DNA of 6,558 nucleotides, taken from a candidate division CSSED10-310 bacterium (lineage in GTDB: Bacteria; CSSED10-310; JAFGDC01). The stretch lies in contig JAFGDC010000432.1 in NCBI GenBank assembly GCA_016932295.1, positions 1-6,558 on the forward strand. The letters run 5' to 3'. Under the pieces are notes generated by a model. The model ran no database searches and was not told the origin of the DNA. It saw only the letters and a program-made list of their open reading frames with translations. Made by a program: the position numbers and the translations under genes. This document shows positions 1 through 6,400 of this stretch, in pieces (position 1 is the stretch's first letter; every line of letters starts with the position of its first letter).

Positions 1-140
1 AGGGGCTGCCCAACCGCGCCATCGCCCTGGCCGCCACCAGTCTCACGTTCATGCATCCCGTCACGCATCAGCCGATGGCGTTTGCGGTGCCGCCGCCTGA
101 CTGGTTCCCCTGGCCGCCGCCGGATGAGGGATGGAAATAG
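1..140 (+). CDS. RluA-family pseudouridine synthase, C-terminal end (partial)
   Basis: Only the last 45 codons are present (first full codon at base 3, TAG at 138-140); the catalytic domain lies upstream of the window. The readable tail contains ALAATSLTFMHPVT followed by PMAFAVPPPDWFPW. This matches the end of RluA/RluC/RluD-type synthases, where a 'LHA..L.F.HP' strand is followed by a phrase like 'F.aplP.dw'. Known members convert specific uridines in rRNA or tRNA to pseudouridine in the cytoplasm. Which substrate this one modifies cannot be read from the tail, so no gene symbol is given. The Pro/Trp-rich last residues (WPPPDEGWK) are a short nonconserved extension. No clear terminator follows the stop. 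Family assignment is fairly secure; subfamily is not. Confidence 0.78.
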   Translation, partial: GLPNRAIALAATSLTFMHPVTHQPMAFAVPPPDWFPWPPPDEGWK

Positions 141-143
141 GGG

Positions 144-173
144 TTGTCGCGGGGGGCACCTGGTAATTAGAAT
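144..173 (+). promoter_or_regulatory. Weak sigma70-like promoter candidate upstream of the 258-aa gene
   Basis: TTGTCG (144-149) lies 18 bases ahead of TAGAAT (168-173): 4/6 and 5/6 matches to the bacterial -35 and -10 consensus. It sits in the A/T-richer patch (about 161-184) of an otherwise GC-rich spacer. Use of this promoter would give a leader of roughly 155 bases before the ATG at 339. The evidence is sequence resemblance only, and a distant phylum may use different consensus elements. The rest of the 141-338 spacer shows no convincing gene; its open frames lack ribosome binding sites and overlap real genes. Confidence 0.3.
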
Positions 174-304
174 AAACAATATGCTTCAGGTGTTCGACTG
201 CATTGCGGGCCGGTGTCAGATCGGACGGATGCGAATCGGCGCCAGGCTCCACGAAGTCCAAACGGATTGGTGGAGAAGGGTTGGTGACACACATGGTCGT
301 GGTA

Positions 305-317
305 GTGTGCGGCACAC
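305..317. repeat. Perfect 6-bp inverted repeat ahead of the 258-aa gene
   Basis: GTGTGC (305-310), one central G, then GCACAC (312-317) form a perfect dyad that ends 11 bases before the GGAGG ribosome binding site of the next gene. A 1-base centre cannot make a good RNA hairpin, so if functional it is more likely a dimeric protein-binding site (operator) on DNA. A 13-base dyad can arise by chance in GC-rich DNA, so the functional call is weak. Confidence 0.3.
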
Positions 318-328
318 CTGGCGCACAT

Positions 329-334
329 GGAGGT
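329..334 (+). promoter_or_regulatory. Ribosome binding site GGAGGT that fixes the start at 339
   Basis: GGAGGT at 329-334 lies a few bases ahead of ATG 339-341. An in-frame ATG at 327 overlaps this motif and has no such site upstream, so translation from 339 is preferred and the annotated protein loses four residues (MEVS). Confidence 0.7.
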
Positions 335-338
335 GTCT

Positions 339-1115
339 ATGGCCATCACCTATGTTGCGCGGATCGGTTGCCCTCTGCAGGAGCGGTTCGGCCGGATCGG
401 TTTCCAGGAGATGTGGATGATCGCCCTGGACAGGGGCCTGGCGGATGAGAGTGAGTCGCAGAACCAGGGTGCGAAGAGTATCGCGGAGGAGATCGACCGG
501 TTCAAGTATTCGATGCAGCACAATCTGCGCAGCGGCGAAGTCGTGACGGAGCGCGAACTGGTTGACAGGCTGGGGATCTTCACGGATGGCCTGGCTGAAT
601 GCATAACCTGTCCCGCCAATGTTCTGCAGCGTCAAACCGGCTGCTGTGGAATGGTGGAAACGCCGTTGATCGCTGATGTCGAAAACTTCCTCCATGATTT
701 CTTCAGCCGGGAGTTGCGGTCCAGGACATCACTCACCACTCGATTTTACGAAACGGTGATCGCCACCAACCATGGCCGCGAAAATCTGTTTCAAAGCACC
801 AGGGGCACAGGTCCCCAGCAGAGCCTTGTTTCATTGCGCCAGCCGTTGGTCATAAAACACGGATCGTTATTCAAGCGCCGGCGCATCGATACCTCTGAAA
901 TCCTGCTGGCGCTCTTCGACAGCATCACCGAGAGCAACCGGCTGAAACAGTACCGTCCTTTCGCGGTGCAGTTGCTCAACGCGCTGCGCGGTGACTACCT
1001 GTTGAGCCAGGGTGATCCAAGGGGGAAACAGTTCACTGACTACATCAAGCATTTCACCATGGCCGCCAGGACGCCGCTGTTGAAAGAATGGATGGTGGAT
1101 CTGGAAGGGCGTTGA
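339..1115 (+). CDS. Uncharacterised 258-aa protein with C-x2-C-x10-CC cluster
   Basis: I do not recognise this family. The start at 339 follows a strong GGAGG site; the stop is TGA at 1113-1115. The predicted protein is soluble: no signal peptide and no stretch hydrophobic enough for a membrane segment. The most notable element is a cysteine cluster, C88-I-T-C91 then C102-C103-G, within ECITCPANVLQRQTGCCG. It is followed by a Pro/acidic/aromatic stretch (about 106-124, PLIADVENFLHDFF). An isolated C11 lies near the N-terminus. The pattern could bind zinc or an Fe-S cluster or be redox active; that is inference. Residues 33-75 are charged and probably helical, and the C-terminal third (about 183-258) is rich in predicted helix (SEILLALFDSITESNRLKQY). 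It stands alone: a separate spacer follows rluA, and it converges with topA. A coding frame is supported by the ribosome site and full-length openness, though codon bias is weaker than in topA. Confidence 0.7.
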   Translation: MAITYVARIGCPLQERFGRIGFQEMWMIALDRGLADESESQNQGAKSIAEEIDRFKYSMQHNLRSGEVVTERELVDRLGIFTDGLAECITCPANVLQRQTGCCGMVETPLIADVENFLHDFFSRELRSRTSLTTRFYETVIATNHGRENLFQSTRGTGPQQSLVSLRQPLVIKHGSLFKRRRIDTSEILLALFDSITESNRLKQYRPFAVQLLNALRGDYLLSQGDPRGKQFTDYIKHFTMAARTPLLKEWMVDLEGR

Positions 1116-1132
1116 CCATCACCGTTCCTGGT

Positions 1133-1154
1133 TCAGCCATCCCCACGGGGCTGA
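1133..1154. terminator. Possible weak bidirectional terminator hairpin between convergent genes
   Basis: TCAGCC (1133-1138) and GGCTGA (1149-1154) can pair as a 6-bp stem with a 10-base loop in the 63-base gap between the stop of the 258-aa gene and the stop of topA. Its position is right for a shared terminator. No T-run follows on either strand, so a classical Rho-independent terminator is not supported; it may be a stabilising hairpin or chance. Confidence 0.28.
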
Positions 1155-1178
1155 CGGCGGCGAATTCGATGCATCCTC

Positions 1179-3290
1179 TCAGGTTGAAGACTTCCGGCCG
1201 CGCGAACGTCTACGCGGCTGCCCGGCACCGCGGTTGATGTTGCGGGTGCCTTTGCACGTGGGATATCGCGCGCAGGAGAGAAACAGTCCTTTTCGCCCCT
1301 TTTTTACACGCATGGCGCCGCCGCATTCGGGACACCGCTCCGTTGATTGCGCCGGCTCATCCTGGCCGTCCTTGTCCTGAATCGGCTGCGTGTGCCGGCA
1401 GGCGGGGAAGCGCGGGCAGGCCAGGAACGCGCCATAGGGCCCCTTGCGCACCACCAGCGTCGCGCCGCAAGACGGGCACCGGGGGGCGCCGGGCGGAGGC
1501 GCAGCCTCGTCAGTCGTTCCAGGTCGTTCCCTTCGGGTCCGGCCGGGCCGTCGTCCGCCGGTTTGGACGCCATCATCGTCGGTATCGGTGCCGGGTTTCT
1601 TAGGCGACGCGTTCTTCCGGACCTTGATCCCTTTCAAGGTGGTTTCCAGGTCGTCATTGAAACCCAGGATGAGCTTACGCCAGTCCAGCCGGCCGCCGGC
1701 GATGGCGTCGAGATCGGCTTCCATGCCCCTGGTGAAGGGAACCTCCATCCATGAATTCTGGAACCACTCCAGCAACCGATCGACAATGGTCTCACCCAGC
1801 GGCGCTGCGTGCAGGAGGCGCTTGCGCACCTCTATATAGCCCCGCGTTGTGATGTTTTTCAGGATCGTCGCATAGGTGCTCGGCCGGCCGATGCCTTCCT
1901 TCTCGAGTTTCTTGATGAGCGATGCTTCCGTGTAGCGGGGCGGCGGCTTGGTCTGGTGTTCCTCCATCTCCATGTGATCGAGGTTGAGACGCTCGCCTGG
2001 CTGCAGTGAGGCAAGCACGGAACAGTCATTGACCGGCTCGTTCTTCGGTGTGTTTTCCTGGTCTGGGAACAGCTTCAGCCAGCCGTCGAACCGTCGGTTT
2101 CTCCCTGCCGCCCTGAACAGACCGCGTCCGTTGCGGATGTCCACGCTCACGGTACGGAAGACCGCGGCAGCCATTTGGCTGGCCAGGAAGCGATTCCTGA
2201 TAAGCTCATACAGCCGCAGTTCATCCCGGTTCAATTGACCCAATGATGCGCCGGCGGCGGCCGGATCAGTCGGCCGGATGCATTCATGCGCCTCCTGTGC
2301 GCCGCCCCTTGATTTGAACCGGCGGGGGGCGTCCGGCAGGTACGCCGCGGGGTGATCGGCGCCGATGACGGCGCGCGCGGCCGCCAGTGCCTCCTCCGAG
2401 ATGGCGGGACTGTCCGTCCGCATGTACGTGATGAGGCCGTGCTCGTAGAGCTTCTGCGCCAGTGCCATGGTCCTGGTGGGAGCCATCTTGAAGAGGGAGG
2501 AGGCGGTCTGTTGCAGCGTGGCGGTGATGAAGGGCGGGTAGGGCTGGCTCTGCTCGTCCCTGTCACTGGTGGAGATGACCCGCCACTCTCCCTGCCCGAA
2601 TTCTTCCCGGAGCGCCCGGGCTGCTTCTTCCGTAGCGATCCCGCGCTCGAGCTTCTGATCGTCCAGGGCGGTGAGGGAGGCCTTGAACAACCTGTGTGGT
2701 TCACGAAAGAGGATTGCATCGAGGGTCCAGTATTGCTCCGGTGTGAAGGCGCGGATTTCCCGCTCCCGTTCCACCACCAGACGCAGGGCGACCGATTGAA
2801 CGCGTCCGGCGGAGGTGCCACCGCCGATACTGCGCCAGAGCAGCGGGCTGACCCGATATCCCACCAGGCGATCGAGGATGCGCCGGGCAAGTTGCGCGGA
2901 CACCAGTGCCCGGTCGATGTCACGAGGTTGCTGGATGGCCTGCAGCACGGCGTTGCGGGTGATTTCGTGAAAACTGACCCGGCGCCAGCTCGCGTTACCC
3001 AGGAGCTGGCTGAGATGCCAGGCGATGGCTTCGCCTTCCCGGTCCGGATCCATTGCCAGGTATACTTCCTCCGCCTGCCTGACCGCCTGTTTGAGCGCCG
3101 CCACGATCTTGTTCTTGCCGCGGGAAATCTCGAAGACGGGTTGCACGGTCTGGCCGGAGATTTCCACTCCCAGTCCCTTGACCGGCAGGTCGCGGACGTG
3201 TCCCATGCTCGCCTTGACCTGGTAGTCGCGACCCAGGAACGATACGAGTTTTTTAATTTTACCGGGGGATTCAACGATTACCAGTTTCAT
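1179..3290 (-). CDS. topA: DNA topoisomerase I (type IA), TopA-like
   Basis: This 703-aa cytoplasmic enzyme relaxes negative supercoils by cutting one DNA strand through a 5'-phosphotyrosine and passing the other. The Toprim domain begins at residue 1, with catalytic E7 in IVESPGK and the acidic metal triad D81, D83, E85 in MDPDREGEAIAWH. Core motifs follow: LDRLVGYRVSPLLW (140-152), SAGRVQSVALR (160-170), and the active site GLITYMRTDS with Y289 as nucleophile and R291 beside it. EKEGIGRPSTYATI lies near 463-476. After a charged low-complexity linker (about 558-603) come two C4 zinc ribbons: C605/C608/C625/C631 and C653/C656/C673/C679, then a basic tail (RRRSRGRK). E. coli TopA is longer (865 aa) with more C-terminal repeats. 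The frame extends upstream to a GTG at 3383, but ATG 3290 is chosen because GAGG lies seven bases before it and the Toprim begins there. Some motifs are unusual (ESPGKIKKL rather than the common ESPAKAKTI), so a paralogue of the main topA is possible. Confidence 0.95.
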   Translation of the reverse strand: MKLVIVESPGKIKKLVSFLGRDYQVKASMGHVRDLPVKGLGVEISGQTVQPVFEISRGKNKIVAALKQAVRQAEEVYLAMDPDREGEAIAWHLSQLLGNASWRRVSFHEITRNAVLQAIQQPRDIDRALVSAQLARRILDRLVGYRVSPLLWRSIGGGTSAGRVQSVALRLVVEREREIRAFTPEQYWTLDAILFREPHRLFKASLTALDDQKLERGIATEEAARALREEFGQGEWRVISTSDRDEQSQPYPPFITATLQQTASSLFKMAPTRTMALAQKLYEHGLITYMRTDSPAISEEALAAARAVIGADHPAAYLPDAPRRFKSRGGAQEAHECIRPTDPAAAGASLGQLNRDELRLYELIRNRFLASQMAAAVFRTVSVDIRNGRGLFRAAGRNRRFDGWLKLFPDQENTPKNEPVNDCSVLASLQPGERLNLDHMEMEEHQTKPPPRYTEASLIKKLEKEGIGRPSTYATILKNITTRGYIEVRKRLLHAAPLGETIVDRLLEWFQNSWMEVPFTRGMEADLDAIAGGRLDWRKLILGFNDDLETTLKGIKVRKNASPKKPGTDTDDDGVQTGGRRPGRTRRERPGTTDEAAPPPGAPRCPSCGATLVVRKGPYGAFLACPRFPACRHTQPIQDKDGQDEPAQSTERCPECGGAMRVKKGRKGLFLSCARYPTCKGTRNINRGAGQPRRRSRGRKSST

Positions 3291-3297
3291 CGCACCG

Positions 3298-3301
3298 CCT
3301 C
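3298..3301 (-). promoter_or_regulatory. Ribosome binding site that fixes the topA start
   Basis: On the minus strand GAGG occupies 3301-3298, seven bases before ATG at 3290-3288. It supports the 703-residue form over the 31-residue-longer reading from 3383, whose extra part would cover the promoter region and has no conserved topoisomerase sequence. Confidence 0.7.
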
Positions 3302-3303
3302 GC

Positions 3304-3327
3304 CCCTGATCCTCGTCCTGATCAGGG
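3304..3327 (-). promoter_or_regulatory. 8-bp stem-loop at the predicted 5' end of the topA mRNA
   Basis: CCCTGATC (3304-3311) and GATCAGGG (3320-3327) are perfect 8-base inverted arms around an 8-base loop. The right arm also belongs to the 10-base palindrome CCTGATCAGG (3317-3326). With the topA -10 box at 3334-3339, transcription should begin near 3327, so the mRNA would start almost on the stem and the ribosome site (3298-3301) would follow two bases after it. The inverted repeat is seen directly; a role in mRNA stability, translation control or repressor binding is inference. Confidence 0.5.
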
Positions 3328-3333
3328 ATTACA

Positions 3334-3362
3334 AGTATCCAACAGGAGTCGTCCCCTGTCCA
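3334..3362 (-). promoter_or_regulatory. topA promoter (sigma70-like)
   Basis: Reading the minus strand, TGGACA (3362-3357, 5/6 match to TTGACA) is separated by 17 bases from GATACT (3339-3334, 4/6 match to TATAAT, keeping the key A2 and T6). The predicted start of transcription is near 3327, giving a leader of about 37 bases. Spacing and location favour a genuine promoter, but it is called from consensus only. Confidence 0.5.
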
Positions 3363-3376
3363 TGCCGGTACGCCGC

Positions 3377-3406
3377 TTGACACTCAACGCCGTGGTTCGC
3401 TAGTAC
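3377..3406 (+). promoter_or_regulatory. Promoter of the propeller/Ig-like gene, perfect -35
   Basis: TTGACA at 3377-3382 is a perfect -35 hexamer. Eighteen bases on lies TAGTAC (3401-3406), a poor -10 (3/6). A start near 3413 would give a leader of about 27 bases. The weak -10 suggests either low activity or a need for an activator. Its -35 lies 14 bases from the -35 of the opposing topA promoter, so the two are back-to-back. Confidence 0.45.
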
Positions 3407-3422
3407 AGGCAGGAGAACGTAA

Positions 3423-3429
3423 GAGGGGG
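3423..3429 (+). promoter_or_regulatory. Ribosome binding site for the propeller/Ig-like gene
   Basis: GAGGGGG at 3423-3429 lies 10 bases before ATG 3440, slightly longer than ideal spacing. An in-frame TAG at 3401-3403 and no other start codon between it and 3440 make this ATG the only plausible ATG start. Confidence 0.55.
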
Positions 3430-3439
3430 CGAGAATACT

Positions 3440-3496
3440 ATGAAGCCAGCAGGCAGCCTGTTCCTGGTCTTGATGTGCGCGGCGGTGAGCCACGCG
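3440..3496 (+). other. Signal peptide of the propeller/Ig-like protein
   Basis: Residues 1-19 have a short n-region with one charge (K2), a hydrophobic core (about 6-16, SLFLVLMCAAV) and a small-residue end, S17-H18-A19 before A20. Cleavage by signal peptidase I after A19 (or A20) fits the -3/-1 rule. C13 is preceded by Met, which does not fit a lipoprotein lipobox. Confidence 0.75.
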
Positions 3497-6400
3497 GCGA
3501 TTGACATGGAGAGTGTACCCGTGGTGCAGATCACCGGCACGCAATCGGTGGATGACCTGGCCTGGGGTGATTTCGATGGTGACGGAGATCTCGATCTGGC
3601 CGTGGCGGCGTACGGGAGCACCGACAAGGTCTTGCGAAACGATGACCTGAGTTTTTCCTCGCAATGGGCGGCGGGACTCTCGGCGACCTATACCTCGGCG
3701 GTGGCGGTCGGTGACCTGGACCGCAATGGGGAATTCGACCTGGTCTGCGCCACGATGTTCGACAGAAATACCGTCTACTGGCAGGACAACGGGCAGCTTT
3801 GCAATGTCGGCTCAGGCGAATGCTGGCAATCGACGCAGATGAACGACAGCTACGGAGTGGCTGTGGGCGACATCGATGATGACGGCTTCCTCGACTTGGT
3901 TTTCGCCAACAGCCTGGTGCCCAATCAGTTCTGCTGCGCGTACCTGTTTCACCAGGATCTGATGGATTATCCCGCCACTCCTGACTGGGTCGCGACCCAG
4001 CCATGGTCGGCGCGGGCCGTGGCGCTGGCTGATTTCAACGCGGACGGGTACCTCGATCTGGCGGTCGGCTGCAGCGCGCAACAGGACCTGGTTTTTTTCA
4101 GTTTTGCCGGCACCCTGGGCAGCTCTCCCGGGTGGTATTCCAATCCGGCCACGGACACTCGCGACATCGCGGTGGGTGATTACGACGGCGACGGGGACAT
4201 GGACCTGGTCTGCGCGAATTTCCAGGGGGGCAATACACTGTATCGCAACTTCGGATATGGATTGGAATATGATCCTTACTGGACCAGCTCACCGGCAACG
4301 AGCACCCTGTCGGTTGACATGGGAGATGCGGACGGCGACGGAGATCTCGACCTGGCTTTCGCCGATGCCGAAGGTACCTGTTCGGTGTATGAATGCGACG
4401 TGAACGGTGATTTCGAGCCGTTTCCCGATTGGCAGGTATCGGTCACCGGCGCCAGTGCGGTGGCCTGGGGTGACTGTGACGGGGATCGCGACCTGGATCT
4501 GGCGGTGGGCACGACCGCCAACCTGATCCTGGTGTATCGCAACCGGTCAGGCATTCTGAGCAAGTATCCCAAGTGGGTTTCAACACCCAGTCTGCAAACG
4601 GTCGGCGGGGCGGTGTTCGATCTGGAACTGGATGGTGATCTGGACGTCATGGTGGGAAACGCGAACCAGGGACTCAGCCTGTACCGATGCGGGGAAAGCG
4701 GTCTGGACATCACCCCCGCCTGGCGGAGCAGTGAGGATTTCGACCATCCCGTGCTGGCGCTGGACAAGGGCCTGACACAGCAGGACACCCATGTGGACGT
4801 GGCGGTGGGAACCGATGCCGGCGTGTTCATTTTCGACAATGACAGCGGCGTGTTTTCCGACATGCCGGTGCTTGGCGGCAGCGGCGTGTTTCAATGCAAC
4901 GACCTGCGCTGGTGGGACTTCAACCTGGATTCATACATGGACATCGTCGCCACGGACGGGAACGGTCCCATTCGATTGTTCGCCAACTATCCTGGTCAAT
5001 TTTCCCTGACCCAGCCGTGGACATCATCGTCGACCATGGCCGGACGAGGGCTGGCGGTAGCCGATATGGATGGTGACGGTTTCGACGAGTTCTGTGTGGC
5101 GCTGGAGGATGGCGCTCCAGGTTCGGCGGTGCTGTTCGACAATGAGCGGGGTTATTTCGATACGGCGCCCGGCTGGATAAGCGCCGGCACCGCTGGGGCG
5201 CTGAGTGCGGCATTCATCGATGTCGGTGGCGCCGGCTTCCCGAGCCTGGCGGTGGGTCTGTCGACCGGCGGGGTGCTACTGCATGAAAACGACGGCGGCG
5301 AACTGGACGAAGAGCCCGCCTGGCAGGCAGGCCAGGCCGCCCCGGCGTGGGATCTGTTGAGCTGGGATGTCAATCAGGATGGGATCATCGATCTGGCGGT
5401 CGCCTATGGTGGGGCACCCAACGAGTTGTTTTTAGGCAGCGCCGGCGGACTGCCGGAGGAACCAAGCTGGCGTTCGGCCACCGTGTTCGACAGCAGGGCG
5501 CTGCTGCCGTGTGATCCGGACGATGACGGCGATGTTGACCTGTTCGAGACCAACTACGGGTCAGTGAACGCGTTGTATGAGAACCGCAGCGCTCCGGCAC
5601 CACTGCTGCCGGAAGTGGAACCGTGGATGACCATGACCGTGCCGGTCAGGCTGGTGACGGAGCCGGTGGAGATACCGTACGTGCTGTATGGGGACCCGCT
5701 GGTCACGTACGGGCTCCAGGTGGAGTTTTCACCTGGCAACGGAGTGTGGCATCCGGCAACATCCAATGGCGGGCACGGGACCTCCGGGCTCGCCGCCTCG
5801 CTCGCGGGTGAATCCCACGTGTTCCGCTGGGATATCAGAGCTGACCACCTCTATGCGGAGAGTGAGGCGGTGGTGGTGCGCTTCAAACCCAGACCGGAGT
5901 CTATCAGAGTCGCGCACTGGCAGTACGGCCGCCGGTATTTCTATTCACCGCCGTTCCGCTGTCATGCCAAACCCATGATGCGCATCCTTTACCCGCGCTG
6001 GAATGGGGCTGACAACGAGGAGCTGCTCATCCAGTACATCCTGAACCGGCAGTGCTATTCCTTGCAGATGCGGTTCACTCGATATGCCGGACCTCCGGAT
6101 CCTTACAGTCCTCACGTGTTGAGCGGCGTACTGACCGGGAATTCCGGGATCAATGCCGTGCTGGTGGATGGATTGGATTTGAACGGTAACGGACCGGGAC
6201 CGGAAGATGCGCTGGTGGACGGCGTGGAGTACGAGGTGCGGTTGAGCGGTGTGGATGTCCATGGATTGCCGGGTTCACGGCTGGTGTGCCACTGGGTGTT
6301 CGATGTCTCGCCACCGGTCACGAGCATAGAGTATCCCTCGCACGACAGCCATATCGCCGGGTATCCGGTCAGCATCGATGGTACATGCGAAGACGGATTC

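Noticed and set aside
61..315. 84-codon minus-strand frame across the 141-338 spacer
   Set aside because: Starts with GTG without a ribosome site, overlaps the real rluA-family end in antisense, and has low-complexity Pro/Ala/Thr content.
181..420. Possible leaderless small gene starting at ATG 181
   Set aside because: Arg/Trp/Cys-rich translation, no ribosome site, and it overlaps the start of the better-supported gene at 339.
216..695. 159-codon minus-strand frame opposite the 258-aa gene
   Set aside because: No ribosome site or domain; the + strand frame has a strong GGAGG site and is longer. It remains the only realistic competitor for that segment.
2231..3274. 347-codon minus-strand frame overlapping topA in another phase
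   Set aside because: Arg/Ser/Pro-rich translation without conserved motifs, fully inside the true topA frame.
2352..3380. 342-codon open frame on the + strand opposite topA
   Set aside because: It is the antisense shadow of a topoisomerase with all catalytic motifs; GC-rich coding DNA commonly leaves long antisense frames. No ribosome site or recognisable domain.
3291..3383. N-terminal extension of TopA starting at GTG 3383
   Set aside because: The extra 31 residues have no family similarity, would run through the promoter and hairpin, and ATG 3290 has a proper ribosome site.
3467..3478. Lipoprotein signal with C13
   Set aside because: The residue before C13 is Met, not Gly/Ala/Ser, and a good signal peptidase I site (S-H-A) follows.
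4104..4403. 99-codon + strand frame inside the propeller gene
   Set aside because: Out-of-phase shadow; the main frame is continuous through it with a clear repeat pattern.
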